Source: Haliotis asinina
Taxonomy: Eukaryota; Mollusca; Gastropoda; Lepetellida; Haliotidae
Reading direction: 5' to 3'
DNA length: 64,000 nt
Assembly: GCF_037392515.1 (NCBI RefSeq)
Contig: NC_090280.1
Location: 25,735,118 to 25,799,117 of the forward strand
Shown: positions 38,829-50,505 of the stretch, piece by piece
Layout: every line of letters starts with the position of its first letter
Position numbering within the stretch: position 1 is the first letter of the stretch
Made by a program: the position numbers and the translations under genes
The notes under the pieces: model-generated
Database searches by the model: none
What the model saw: only the letters and a program-made list of their open reading frames with translations
What the model was told of the DNA's origin: nothing

Positions 38829-39400
38829 TGTTACGGGTAATAAATTGCAGTGACAAAATGGATCAGAAATCCCCTTTGAACCATCACATTATAACATGGA
38901 AAAGTCTAAAACATTCAATAATATACTGAGAAAACATTGAGACAGTTACAGTGAATCACAATACACATTTCTAGATGCAATGTAACCGAGTCACAAACCT
39001 TATACAAATGGGTCACAAATATTAAATGTTCATTCACCAGAATCTCCCCATTTTACAGTTAGATCAGATATATTAACTGAAGTTTGCTTCCACATTGGGC
39101 AGTCAGGCATGCAAGGTCAGTTTTGAATATGATGCTGTTGGCAATAAGACGTTGATAGGCCCCCCCAAAACCCCAGTAATTCCGAGTAAGTCCGCGTGTG
39201 TCCCTCAACGCAACAACCATCCTTTATATAAACCGACGTAGCGTCGGGAACATTCGAACACAGCGTAGCGCTATCAGTATTCAGTGAGAATGTTCACAAA
39301 CTGGAAATAAACAATAGATCGCCAAGGGCAGGTAACTGGAGCGCTATCAAATAGGCCCGCCGCTAAAAGTTCCATTGTCATTGAACAAAAATTTAGCTGA
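38829..39400 (-). mobile_element. Possible older, diverged solo LTR of the same family
   Basis: On the minus strand the left end (TGTTACGGGTAA, then GATCAGAAATCCCCTTTGAACC) resembles the terminal part of the LTRs at 36595 and 41453. The TTTATATAAA near 39222 could be its TATA box. Similarity fades beyond ~150 nt, so boundaries and identity are tentative. Confidence 0.35.
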
Positions 39401-39499
39401 TAATAAAAGTGACTCACAATCCATACCTGAAACTCTAAACATTGAGACCCAATGATAACTTACACTTAATCAATGATAATACAGATTACAGAAAACATA

Positions 39500-39532
39500 C
39501 AGACACACACAGACACAGACACACAGAGAGAA

Positions 39533-39564
<32 letters not shown>

Positions 39565-39583
39565 GAGGGAGAGAGAGAGAGAG
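39500..39583. repeat. (CA)/(GATA)/(GA)n microsatellite
   Basis: Compound simple repeat: ACAGAC, then GATA units, then about 20 GA units with one GGAGGGA interruption. Confidence 0.95.
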
Positions 39584-39694
39584 ATCTGGGTAAGGGTCCC
39601 AGAGTACGGAACCTTGTGGGAGGCCAGTAAGTACAGTCTTATAGTCGGAACAGTATCCATTAATGACGACGTTTCGTGATCAGTTTTGTAAGTA

Positions 39695-40788
39695 CACTCT
39701 TCAAAAGAAACGCTAAATGGAATTCAAAACTGATACTAACAGTTTTGTACACATATGTAAATTCAAATATTTTTTTTGTTGGGATGGGGTGGGGTGAGGG
39801 GTTGTTGCACATTGTTTCTGGAATGTTTAAGAAGATCATGCATGACCAAACGCAACCAGAATCTGTTTTATCAATCAGGATTGTCATGATGTGCTTGGAT
39901 GCCATGCAGTACGAATATCAGGCACAATGATTGTTTCCACGTGCAGAGAATGAGTACAGCATGTGACTATAAAAACCCCTAGTGAATCTCACAATTTCAT
40001 AGACGATTTTTGCAAGTACTGTACACCGCTGCCTGTCGAAATCATGCAGCTGGACGATTGGAAGCTGGCGAATCAAAGCATGAGGTGGCAAGGATCTTCA
40101 ACGTTCATCCCAGCACAATAACTCGATATTGGGATCGATTTCGTCAAACAAATTCGACAAATGACCTTCCACGATCAGTAAGACCTAGAGTCTCCACACC
40201 TGCCCAAGATCGGAAGATCCGGATAACCCACCTACGTGACCGCCATCGTACCGCCCGGGACACAGCACGAGAACAGTTTGGAGCCTGAAGAATGTCCCAT
40301 CACACAATCAGGATCCGTCTTCGAGAAGTAGGAATAGGTGCCAAGCGTCCAAAAGTTGCCCCCTCCATGGCACGACTACATCGACGTCGACGAGTGAGAG
40401 GGTGTAACACAGTGCTGCCATGGAACCTGGCAAACTGGAGGCACATATGGTCTAGCAGAATTTTCAACAGTTGCTCCACATGCTGTAGGAAGAATGGAGA
40501 AGGATTCCACAACAACACATCCAACGACTGATTCGATCTGTGCCCAGGAGATGTCGGTCTGTCGACGCAGCTGGAGGTGGTCATACAAAGTACTGACTTC
40601 AACACCACTTGGTGGACAGCAGTAATGACTGTGATGACTTATGTTATTCTTATGAAATATGGACAAGATAGCAATGCATTGCTCTACAGAATTGTACTGA
40701 TATATCATTGTTTTCCGCTGATGTACTAGCAAATAACACCAAATTTTCATTGATATTTGGGTTTTGGATTTCAATTTTTCGAGGAGTG
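39695..40788 (+). mobile_element. Internally deleted Tc1-like element with TIRs and TA target duplication
   Basis: The left end CACTCTTCAAAAG and the right end CTTTTTCGAGGAGTG-type sequence (read inverted: CACTCCTCGAAAAA) form imperfect terminal repeats. TA flanks both (39693-39694 and 40789-40790), the Tc1/mariner signature. Inside, 40010-40288 encodes the transposase DNA-binding part (HEVARIFNVHPSTITRYWDR, RSVRPRVSTPAQDRKI). 40292-40410 continues in another frame (HTIRIRLREVGIGAKRP). Near 40490-40595 the C-terminal end reappears (IPQQHIQRLIRSVPRRC and AAGGGHTKY). The catalytic core between them is missing, so this is a non-autonomous deletion derivative. Confidence 0.85.
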
Positions 40789-40825
40789 TAACTTTGAAAC
40801 CAGTTCATATGTGACCCACCCTGTA

Positions 40826-40871
40826 TGTATGTACGTACGTATGTATGCATGTGTGTGTGTGTGTGTGTGTG
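40826..40871. repeat. (TATG)n/(GT)n microsatellite, left half of LTR insertion site
   Basis: GTATGTACGTACG units passing into about 15 GT units, stopping at the 5' LTR start. The GT run resumes at 52185 after the 3' LTR, which shows the LTR element inserted into a pre-existing (GT)n tract. Confidence 0.9.
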
Positions 40872-41453
40872 TGTTGCTACAAGAGTGTATTTTCCGTGAT
40901 TTGAATTGTTATTAATTATTTTTGCGGTAGTTGTAATTGGGTCACACTATTAAAGGTTTTAGTGTTCGTTATTGTGGGATACATTTCCTTCAGAAAATTA
41001 TTTAAGTGGTAAGGTAGTATTTTAGAGGCAACACCATTGTTCTGGAAATTGTTCCATTGTCCGGGAAATGACTGAAGGTTATATATATGGGCTGGTTGCT
41101 GTGTTGGGATGGACACAGACACATTACTGGTGTTAACACCATCATCAATCGCTGCCAACGCTTCATCTTCATAGCCGCCGTCAGACCGCTTACTGTGTTA
41201 TATTCTGCATGACTGTTTCTCTCTTACACTAAGACTTTGGTGTGTTTACTATACAACTTGTGACCCATTGCATTAGATTTTGTCTATAGATTTTTTAAAT
41301 CGATATTGTATAATTGAATTGTGACTTTGTATAACTTGCTGTCTTTACAAAATCATACAAAATTTGAATGTTTTACACATGTCTTTGTTCTGTTTTGCTG
41401 GTTCACAGGGGATTTCTTACATCGTTTGTCACGGCAAATTCTTGACCGTAACA
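40872..41453 (+). repeat. 5' LTR
   Basis: 582 nt. It aligns with the 3' LTR along TTTTCCGTGATTTGA, TTAAAGGTTTTA.TGTTCG, GAAAATTATTTAAGTGGTA, AAATGACTGAAGGT, GGACACAGACACATTAC, GACTTTGGTGTGTTTACTA and CTTGACCGTAACA. It contains a TATATATA region near 41081. It is about 40 nt shorter than the 3' copy, mainly in the segment around 41010-41070, and the two are clearly diverged (old insertion). Confidence 0.88.
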
Positions 41454-41457
41454 AAAT

Positions 41458-41475
41458 TGGGGGCTCGTCCTGGAG
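41458..41475 (+). promoter_or_regulatory. Primer-binding site, tRNA-Pro type
   Basis: TGGGGGCTCGTCCTGGAG starts 4 nt after the LTR. It matches the tRNA-Pro primer-binding site known from murine leukaemia-type retroviruses at most positions, and lies exactly where a PBS belongs. Confidence 0.75.
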
Positions 41476-41531
41476 AGAATTCATTTGACATTTGAGACCA
41501 TTTGTGAAATTTATTTCAAATTTCTGCAATT

Positions 41532-42660
41532 TTGCAAAAAGTTCATTTTGTATTGTCCCCTGACACTGAGACAATTGGTCAGTTGCGGAAATCAGATTTA
41601 TTGCAAATTTCTTCACGTCTCAAACTTGATGCCAAACCTGCAATGAGGAAATTTCAGATTTTGAAAATTGTGTTGAATCACAATATTGATGAGGGAGTTT
41701 TTAAAGATGATGTTTTTAGAAATGGTCCAAGAGGAAGGTTCAGATCAATTGGAAATAAAGAAATTTCAAATTCAAAAAGAGGAAAACAGAAAACAAGAAG
41801 AACAGAAAAGGTTGGATATAGATAAAGAAAAAAGAAATGGAAATGAAAAAGTTTAAAATGGACAAAGAAATACAATTGAAGATATTGCAAGTTGACAAAG
41901 AAATTACACTGAAAATCTTCAAAACCGTTTTCAGCCCTCAGATTCTTCCTCTTTTGATATTGCAAGGCATGCTAGACTGGTACCCCAATTTCATTAGAAA
42001 GGAGTAGACAAGTATTGTCTATATTTTGAGAGTTGCTGAAAATTTTAAGTGACCTAGGGAGTCATGAACTATATTACTGCAAACTGTTTTGAAGGGAAAA
42101 GCTCAGGATGCTTATTCAGCTTTGTAGATACAGCAAAACTCAGATTATGATCTTGTCAAGAGTACACTTTTGAAAGCTTATGAGTTAGTGCCTGAGGCTT
42201 ATCGTCAGAAATTCAGAAATGCTCACTAAAGGGACTTCTGTTTCCTAGAGAAAAGGAGACATTGTTTGACAGGTGGTGTGGGTCAAAGGAGGTCACAGAT
42301 TTTGGTTTGAGTGTTCATTCTGACCTTAGGACTTATTTGGATGAACGAAAGGTTGATGACTTACACAAAGCAGCAATGTTGGCAGATGATTATTGTTTGA
42401 CTCAGAAGAGTTCTTTTAGGTTTCTGGGCAAAGTTTTCTGGCCAAAAGGACTTTACCCCGGTTAAGACTTCAGGACATGAAGGTTACAGTGGTGTTAGAA
42501 CAGGTTCAAATTCTAGTGGCAAGCAGTCACATAATTTTCAGTCTAAGCCTAAGATTACCAGTGGTTCTGATCCTGTTTGTGTATATTGTAAGAAGTCAGG
42601 TCTTTGGATTTCTGCATGTTACAAACTCCAGTTTAGAAATCAGACTACAGGTTCCCTAAG
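41532..42660 (+). pseudogene. gag-like region of the LTR element (frameshifted)
   Basis: Open pieces at 41532-41825 (DTETIGQLRKSDLLQISSRL) and 42262-42465 (FDRWCGSKEVTDFGLSVHSD, then LDERKVDDLHKAAMLADDY) match the SCAN-like capsid region of gypsy elements with a following linker. Near 42563-42610 a zinc knuckle is encoded as CVYCKKSGLWISACYK: the expected His is replaced by Leu. Stops and frame changes interrupt the region in several places. Confidence 0.65.
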
Positions 42661-42799
42661 TGCTTTTGTGTCCATGGCACCTAAGCCTTTCTTTCCAGGT
42701 GGTTCTGAGGAGAGTTTTGTTTGGGAGAGTAAGTCTCCAGATTCTGTAGTTCAGAAGGAGTTTTTGCCCTTTGTTTACAAGGGTTCTGTGTCATGGGAG

Positions 42800-43190
42800 A
42801 TAAATCTACCCTACGACCCGTTATTATCTTGAGGGATACTGGAGCTCTTCAATCTCTGATTTTGAAGGATATTTTGCCTTTTTTCTGATGAGTCTTCAGA
42901 TGTTTTGCTTCAGGGTATAGGTGGCAATTCTTCTGCTCCTCTCCATTTTGTGAATTTGACTTCAGATCTGATTTCCTATGAGGTGAAAGTTGGTGTTCTC
43001 GACTCTGTCCCAGTTTGGGGTGTCACTTTGTTGATCGATAATGATCTTTTGGGGGCCAAAGTTGGTGCTGATCCTATTGTCACTGTTTCGCCGGAGAGTT
43101 CAGTTAGAACAGAAAAGGTGGAGGATGAATTTCCAGGTATTTTCCCATCTTGTGCAGTGACTCGTTCAATTATCTTCAAAGAGGACTTCT
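42800..43190 (+). pseudogene. Aspartic protease of the LTR element
   Basis: The active-site triad is encoded at 42835-42843 within ILRDTGALQSLIL, followed by a frame change near 42890. The rest is open: LQGIGGNSSAPLHFV (flap side), then VPVWGVTLLIDNDLLGAKVG, which matches the hydrophobic-hydrophobic-GxD-L-type second motif with Asn at the usual Gly/Asp position. The remaining frame runs toward the integrase linker (ESSVRTEKVEDEFPGIFPSC). Confidence 0.7.
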
Positions 43191-43249
43191 TGATAAGTCA
43201 GATAGTTTGTCAGGTGGTGAACACATTCTTTCCTAAAAGCAGTTTATTA

Positions 43250-45110
43250 GTTCACAGGGTGAGGATGTTGAAATGCAGAAGTTGGCTAGTAAGGCTGTTT
43301 CTCTTGAGGAGGTTGGCAAGGTTCCAGTTTGTTATTACTACAAGGACGGTGTTCTGATAGGAAAGATAGGTTGCCAGATGTTCCTACGGAGGATGAATGG
43401 AAATTGTACCGTCAAATTGTGGTATCAAAATTATTTCAAAAACATGTACTTTCACTGGCACATGAAAGTCCCATGGCAAGTCATCTAGGTGTAAACAAAA
43501 CTTGTGAGAAAATTTTGGCACATTTCTTTCGGCTCAGTTTGAGACAAGAAATTTTGCAAGACCTTTCATGCATGTCAAATTGTTGGAAAACCAAATCAGA
43601 AAATTCCTTCCGCTCCCTTGAAACCTATACCAGCTTTTGAGGCACCTTTCAGTAGAGTTATTATTGATTGTGCTGCTCCACTACCTAAGACTAAGTCTGG
43701 TATTTGCTCAGTATCATGTATGCTTCTACCAGATTTCCTGAAGCAATTCCGCTTCATGGGATTGATGCTCCTGTGACTGTCAAGATAACAGATAACATTC
43801 ACGAGTCAGGTCTGGTGCCCGCTCGATTCAACAGTAATATGCATCAACAACCCGCAACGTCTACATGCCACTTACTTAGAAGTAACCAACTAACTGCTAT
43901 AACTCAGTGTGAGACAACAACTCACGACTGCTACAAACTGTAGCACGACTGTTGCGAACTCAGCTAGGTTCTGCAGTAAACATCTAACAGCTACAAGTCA
44001 ACGTGGGACAACAACTCACGACTTCTACAAACTGTGTCACAACTGATGCTAACTCAACTAGATTCTGCAGTAAACTTACAATGCACCATGTTAAAAAAGA
44101 ATAAAGGTGCTTAAAATCCTCCCGCAAAAACCCAACTAAATCAGACTCTACATACGACTTTTACTTTCCTACTTGCTCTAACCTCTACTATTTTACAACT
44201 AAAACGGAGTACATGGAGTCACTAAGCTGTCATAAATGAATCCATTCACTCTGTTGGCACTACATTATCTCTAACAATTACAACTTTATTGTTAATCAAA
44301 CATATTAAGAGGGGGTGGGAAAAGGGTTTCGTTCTGATGCAGAACGTACGGAGTGGGGAGCTCTCACCTCCAACCAGTTACTGGTCGTCACGGACTCATT
44401 AGTGACAGGCGCTCCAGCGCTTATATACCCGGTCCGAGGGACTACCCGGAGTTATTATTGATTGTGCTGCTCCACTACCTAAGACTAAGTCTGGTATTTG
44501 CACAGTATCATGTGTGCTTCTACCAGATTTCCTGAAGCAATTCCGCTTCATGGGATTGGTGCTCCTGTGACTGTCAAGTTTTTCACATTTGTTGGTTTGC
44601 CAGATGTTGTTCAGTCTGATCAGGTCTCAAATTTTTTGTCTAAGGTGGTTCAACAGGCTATGTACCGATTTGGTATTAAGCAAGTTAAGTCTAGTGCTTA
44701 TCATCCAGAGTTACAGAGGGCGTATGGGGAGGTTTCATCAAACTTTGAAAAATATGATCAAGACTTATTGTTTTGAGACCGAGAAAGATTGGGATGAGGG
44801 TGTGCATTTGTTGTTTGCTGTCAGAGAGTCAGTTCAGGAAAGTTTAGGGTTTAGCCCCTATGAACTTGTATTTGGTCACAGAGTGTGTGGACCACTAAAA
44901 CACTTAGAAGAACAATGGCTCAATGACAGACCTGAGATCAATCTTTTAGACTATGTGTCTACATTTAATGACAGACTATCAAAAGCAAGTGAGGTGGCCA
45001 GAAAAACCTTGCAAGTTTCATAAGAAAAAATGAAGCTAAACTATGACAGAAAGTCAAAAGAGAGAAATTTTACTTGTGGTGAGAGAGTGTTAGTTTTGCT
45101 TCCCATTCCT
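43250..45110 (+). pseudogene. Integrase of the LTR element, interrupted
   Basis: The N-terminal zinc domain lies at about 43360-43580 (LSLAHESPMASHLGVNKTCE, then FFRLSLRQEI, with a degraded CxxC). The catalytic core starts at VIIDCAAPLPKTKSG (first Asp, near 43660). A 663-nt foreign unit interrupts it, and ~130 nt of the core is repeated on the far side. It resumes CASTRFPEAIPLHGIGAPVT and VVQSDQVSNFL (second Asp). The position of the catalytic Glu reads Gly in the resumed frame (MGRFHQTLKNM, expected LERFHQTLK). The C-terminal GPY/F-type domain follows from about 45060 (GERVLVLLPIPGQPLRARYQ, HVNMIKKYHD). It is non-functional. Confidence 0.8.
43788..44450. repeat. 663-nt repeat unit R, copy 1, inside integrase
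   Basis: Nearly identical (about three differences seen) to 49635-50297, in the same orientation. On the minus strand it has TATATAAGCGCTGGAGCGCC, a promoter-like TATA box near its start, so it may be (part of) a solo LTR or a promoter-bearing transposon in reverse orientation. It is flanked on both sides by copies of the same ~130-nt integrase segment (43655-43784 and 44449-44578). Confidence 0.85.
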
Positions 45111-45510
45111 GGTCAGCCACTGAGAGCAAGATATCAAGGTTCATATGTTGTTGACAAAAAGTTTAGCAACACAGACTATGTCGTCCTGACGCCTGGTCGT
45201 CGTAAACAAAAGAGATTGTGTCATGTCAACATGATTAAGAAATATCATGACAGGTTAGAAAACAAACGTGTCAATAGTATTGCCACACTCTCCCCAGTTA
45301 CTGATTGCACTAAAGACAACTGCGAAAATGTTGACAACATTGGTGATTGTGTTAGCAATGTGAAGTTTGATGATCTTAGTGATAATGTTTCACCAAAGTT
45401 GAAAAATTCTGATGTGTTAACTCACCTTGATGAGAAACTATCACATTTATCCCCTGAGCAGAGAGTTCAAATGTCAGATTTGCTTTATGAGTTCAAGTCA
45501 AGTCTTTTAT
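45030..45510 (+). pseudogene. Integrase C-terminus to RT linker of the LTR element
   Basis: Open frame continuing from the integrase GPY/F domain through an acidic linker (CTKDNCENVDNIGDCVSNVK) to DEKLSHLSPEQRVQMSDLLY and EFKSSL, where the LINE interrupts. The next expected residues resume at about 48996 (LDVPGRTDVVSHDID), just before the RT domain. This is the evidence that integrase and RT were joined in this order. Confidence 0.75.
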
Positions 45511-48500
45511 TTCGTATGAAGGGCCATCGGCCCATATACAGTTATACAGATACATACATATATATGTTATGACAACATAAGAGGCACCATGGGATACAAT
45601 TGTGCTCTCCATTAACCAACCGCTGACGTAGCTCAAAGCTCAAACATAAATATTTACAAAGACTATTCAATAACTCAGATGATGTAGAAGACAGTAATTG
45701 CTTGAATTTATAGGTAGACGGATTGTGATTATACATTTGTGGTAAATAACAGGTTCGTAGATTATTGTAGCATTCACATATAAGGATAAAGTGAAATCCA
45801 TCTTCTATTCCCTTATTACATATAGAACAGATGCGTTGATTAGAATCAACTCCCAACCACCGTCCCTCATTAGCCTTTAGTTTTGGAATGCCCGCTCTGA
45901 TCCTAGTAAGAATATTTCTGTATTTTTATTTGTTAGCATAGTCAGATATTTTTCCGGCTCTAATAGGCTTTTGTGTTGTCTGTATAGCTTATACCTTGAA
46001 CTTTCTTCCATGGTACTATTCCATGTCTGTATATACATGTCAACTGCGACTCTTTTGAACATTTGAAAAAACTGGGATTCGTTACCAACACCTTGAAATA
46101 ACCAAACATAACCAGAGCCATATGAAAACAATAAATTACGCACATATGAAACATAGTTAACATAACCACAGTTATCGTAATACATTAACATATCATGAGC
46201 TTTTTGGGGGGATTCTTTGTTGATGCAAATTTACCAGTTTAAGCCAGTATTTTATGAAACGACACTGTGCATTTATATACAGTGGGTAACGTCCACATTC
46301 ACCATAAACAATCACATTTGGTGTCTGGGGACCAACATTTAGGAACTTCTTACATGCAGTTAAATGTACATTTTCAATCTTATAAAATTTATTAATGCCC
46401 CACACTTCGGCACCATACAAAAGAATTGGCTGAATTTGGGTATCAAATATTTTGAAAAATACAGAATAGTCAACATTATCCAGTTTATGTAGTACTTCTG
46501 GTGTGTGGTGTGTACTTCTAGCAGTGCCCGTGTGCCCCGAGATGATAAATCTAATGTACATGTATTGAATTTACAAGAAGATGAAAAAAGGAATACCTAG
46601 ATATCGATAGAGTCAACTGTTAAAACACGTTCACCTTTATAAAACCATTTCTCATTTCTGGCTAACGGTCCACCTCTCCTAAAAACAACAATCTGGGTTT
46701 TCTCTAGATTGACAGTCAACCCCCACGTGTCAGCATATGATTCTAGAATTTTTAATTGTCTTTGTAACCTCGATATAGCGTCAGAAACTAGAACAGCATC
46801 ATCGGCAAACGGTAATAACAGGATTTCTAGCATATCTGGAAATAACTGCACACCACATTTTCCGTGTTGTGTGATTTCTAATGACAATTCATTGATGAAA
46901 AACGAGAAGAGGAGAGGACTTAGAATACATCCCTGCCTTAATCCTATTGGGCAATCAAAATAATCTGATAAAATATTATTACTTTTTACACAGACTTTAG
47001 CCGAATTATAAATAGTTTTCAGTGCTCTAAGCATCTTTCCATTTAAACCAGTTGCATAAAGACATTGCCATAGTTTTTTACGGTCGATAGAGTCAAAGGC
47101 CTTTCGGAAATCGACAAAGGCGACATATACCTTGTTTTTTTTCTTCAGTATGGTTTTCTGAATGATAGCATATAATGTGAAAATGTGATCTGCTGCTGAA
47201 TATCCGTTTCTAAAACCAGCCTGAGTTTCTGTCAATTTGTCTCTTAGGGTAGCCCAATTTGTCAATCTTGCATTAAGTATGCATGTGTAAATTTTACTCA
47301 AAGTGCAGAGTATAGATATCAGTCAGGATTGTCTCTATTACCCTTTTTATGTAGTGGGATGATAATTGCCTTGACCACTGGTCAGGAAATAAAGCATCAT
47401 TGAACAACTTGTTAAATAATTTGCCCAAGAACGGGATAATAACGGCTTCTGAACATTTTAACATTTCAATTATGATATGATTACTGCCTGGGGATTTACC
47501 ATTCTTTAAGTGCTGGATTGCATCATGAATTTCTTTATTAGTTATGGGTGCTTCAAGAATGTCTAAATCAAGATCTTCAAGTAGATTGTCATCTTGGACG
47601 GATGTATCATTATTAGCGGCAAGTAGATCTATGCTTTGGAATACATTCTTAAAATGATTCAATCAGCTATCAAGTTCAATATTACAGTTTCTGTTATCAC
47701 GTCTGGAAATATTCTTTACTCTTTATATTTGTTTCTCATCTTGAAGTAGGCACGTTTATTTTCACATGATTTGTGACGTCTAAATCATCTCAAATGCTGT
47801 CGTGCTTCTCGCTTAGCTTTTTTACATTTCAGAGTATAAAATCCTGTATTATCGCCAACTGACCCACTTTTAAGGGATTCTTTCATACATTGAGATGCGG
47901 AATGAACTGCTTTCACAAACATATCTAAACTGTTGTTAAGGTTACCGTCAACTTCATCCACCATATCTTGAAGTGAGGGACATGAGTTACTAAGGGAAAT
48001 TAAAAATTCCGATGCCTTGTTATCATTCCACTTGAAAGTAAAACTGCCTTCGGCATGTGGCATAGGCTTAAAAGATATATCATTCGCAAGTTTACGAGCA
48101 GAAGCTGTTACTGAGTCGACACAGAGAATCACGGGCATATGTTTAGATTCAACTCTAGAATCGACTATAACATCATGTTGGATATAGAATAAATCAGCAG
48201 TACCAATAAAGTAGTCAACTTCAACCTTGTTGGGATATATAAGTAAATTCTCCTGTATTGTCACTTAGCGTTCTGCCGTTAAAGATATACAAATTATGAG
48301 AAAAGCAAAAGTCAATCAGTTTACGACCAAAGGTGTTTACAGAACTGTCGCATGAATGTCTTTAATTTACAGGCACTGAGGGTTCCTCCGGGAATGCAGC
48401 TTCGTCTAGACCGTGGAGGTCGAGTGTGTCTGGTGGGTTGTTATGGACACCTACACGAGCGTTCAAATCTCCGCAACTGATGACGTCACATCCATGGTCT

Positions 48501-48995
48501 GAATGGTCTGTCAGCCACTGGTCAATATCATCGACAGCGGTTGTGCCGTCGGCTGCAACATAAAACGTTGAGCCGATAGGAGGTGCATATGTTGCAAATA
48601 CAAGGACACCTTTATTGTTGCCAACTGTACTTTTATCTAGTTTGATACAGACAACATTGTCAATATCTAGAGAAATGTGTTGGCATTTACTAGCTAGAGT
48701 GCTTTTCAACAAAACGACCACTCCGCCAGATAATCTTCCAGCCTTTGCTATTCTATGAGCTTTGGATATGTACAAGTCGTAAGCAGAGAACTGGGTTATT
48801 GCTGTTAAATTATCGAGAAATGTTTCCACTAGGCAGATAAACTCAAAGTTATGTATATAAGCAATAAAATCGGGGTTGTCGACCTTTGACAGAAAACCCT
48901 CTATATTCCGTGTTAGGAATTTAAAACTGTAGCTGGAACGTAGTACACCTGATATATGCTGTAGATCTTCAATCTGGGCCGGAGTTCTGTCACTT
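45511..48995 (-). mobile_element. LINE (non-LTR retrotransposon) with APE endonuclease and RT, nested in the LTR element
   Basis: On the minus strand, 48829-48362 encodes an AP-endonuclease domain (GRLSGGVVVLLKS, and the catalytic CGDLNARVG). 47662-47294 covers the linker and the start of RT (LKNGKSPGSNHIIIEMLKC). 47301-46597 is a well-preserved RT core (AGFRNGYSAADHIFTLYAII, VAFVDFRKAFDSIDRKKLW, LRQGCILSPLLFSFFINEL, LLPFADDAVLVSD) with the catalytic Asp pair intact. 46561-45542 is the thumb and C-terminal region, ending in a CCHC-like cluster (ICSICNKGIEDGFHFILICE). Several frameshifts separate these pieces, so it is inactive. It inserted between codons of the LTR element's linker and RT. 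Clade uncertain. Confidence 0.88.
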
Positions 48996-49332
48996 ACTTC
49001 TTGATGTGCCTGGTCGAACTGATGTTGTTAGCCATGATATAGATGTAAGTGATGCTCTGCCTGTAAAACAACACCCATATCGGATGAATCCAGTGAAGCG
49101 TGAAATTCTGCGGAAAGAGGTGCAATACATGCTGGACATTGACATCACTGAACCCAGTGACAGTCCGTGGAGTTCACCATGTGTTCTTGTGCCGTAGAGT
49201 GGATGTGGTTGGCGCTGCTGTGCTGACATGAAAGCTGTCAATGCACTCTCACGAACTGATTGGTATTCTATTCCGAGAATGGACGATTGCATTGATCGCA
49301 TTGGTCAAGCTAGGTATATAAGTAAATGTAAT
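48996..49332 (+). pseudogene. Reverse transcriptase of the LTR element, N-terminal part
   Basis: It encodes VVSHDIDVSDALPVKQHPYR and VLRKEVQYMLDIDITEPSDS-like blocks, then PWSSPCVLVP, a stop, and after a frame change MKAVNALSRTDWYSIPRMDD with IGQARYISKCN. These are RT domains 0-2 of a Ty3/gypsy-type enzyme. A ~1.17-kb insertion follows at about 49333. Confidence 0.85.
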
Positions 49333-50505
49333 AGGACGGGTCTGGCCATCAATGGACTTTGCGTTGTGTGTTTTTATAAAAAGGTGTTTCATGGAAACTT
49401 TGATGGCCAAGCTCGTACTACCACCCCAGGTTCTTTCCACTTTTTGTTGCGGGGTGAATGACAACTGAACTCAATATAGTTTTAACAAAGATTATTTATT
49501 ATAATAACATAGTGTAAATAATTGCACCTATAAGAACCTTAAAGCTTTATGAAAACATAACACAGAGGCAAGTCAGAAGCATTTCCCACAACTAATACCA
49601 ACCTGACTAAGTTCTGCAAAAATTACAATGTCTCACAGATAACATTCACGAGTCAGGTCTGGTGCCCGCTCGATTCAAAAGTAATATGCATCAACAACCC
49701 GCAACGTCTACATGCCACTTACTTAGAAGTAACCAACTAACTGCTATAACTCAGTGTGAGACAACAACTCACGACTGCTACAAACTGTAGCACGACTGAT
49801 GCGAACTCAGCTAGGTTCTGCAGTAAACATCTAACAGCTACAAGTCAACGTGGGACAACAACTCACGACTTCTACAAACTGTGTCACAACTGATGCTAAC
49901 TCAACTAGATTCTGCAGTAAACTTACAATGCACCATGTTAAAAAAGAATAAAGGTGCTTAAAATCCTCCCGCAAAAACCCAACTAAATCAGACTCTACAT
50001 ACGACTTTTACTTTCCTACTTGCTCTAACCTCTACTATTTTACAACTAAAACGGAGTACATGGAGTCACTAAGCTGTCATAAATGAATCCATTCACTCTG
50101 TTGGCACTACATTATCTCTAACAATTACAACTTTATTGTTAATCAAACATATTAAGAGGGGGTGGGAAAAGGGTTTCGTTCTGATGCAGAACGTACGGAG
50201 TGGGGAGCTCTCACCTCCAACCAGTTACTGGTCGTCACGGACTCATTAGTGACAGGCGCTCCAGCGCTTATATACCCGGTCCGAGCGACTACCCGGATGA
50301 AGAAAGTTTGGCTATCAGTGATTGGCTTGGATAACTAAAACATGTGGCATTTAGCCACAACAGACGGACTGACTGACTGAACTAGGAAAACATTCGAAGC
50401 ACTCAACAACGCTACCAGAATACACGCGAGCTGCAACTCTCATCAGTGCCTGTAAGCATTGACGAGTTACAGAAGCCATAAAACCCTTTTTATCGCATAC
50501 GTTTT
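49333..50505. mobile_element. ~1.17-kb insertion in the RT domain, containing repeat unit R
   Basis: The RT frame breaks after ISKCN and resumes LLKDFWQIPPTDRARKISAF at about 50508. The intervening sequence has no recognised coding domain and contains the second copy of unit R. It is likely a non-autonomous element or a solo LTR in minus orientation (TATA box near 50270 and AATAAATAATC near 49493 on the minus strand, about 0.8 kb apart). Exact ends not determined. Confidence 0.6.
49635..50297. repeat. 663-nt repeat unit R, copy 2
   Basis: Same length and about 99.5 % identical to 43788-44450; differences noted: CAACAG/CAAAAG, GTTGCG/GATGCG and GAGGG/GAGCG. Here it is embedded in a longer insertion with different flanks. 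Confidence 0.9.

Noticed and set aside
45511..48995. LINE as evidence of LTR element rearrangement (integrase moved before RT)
   Set aside because: The coding frame resumes on the far side of the LINE where it left off, so the gene order predates the LINE insertion.
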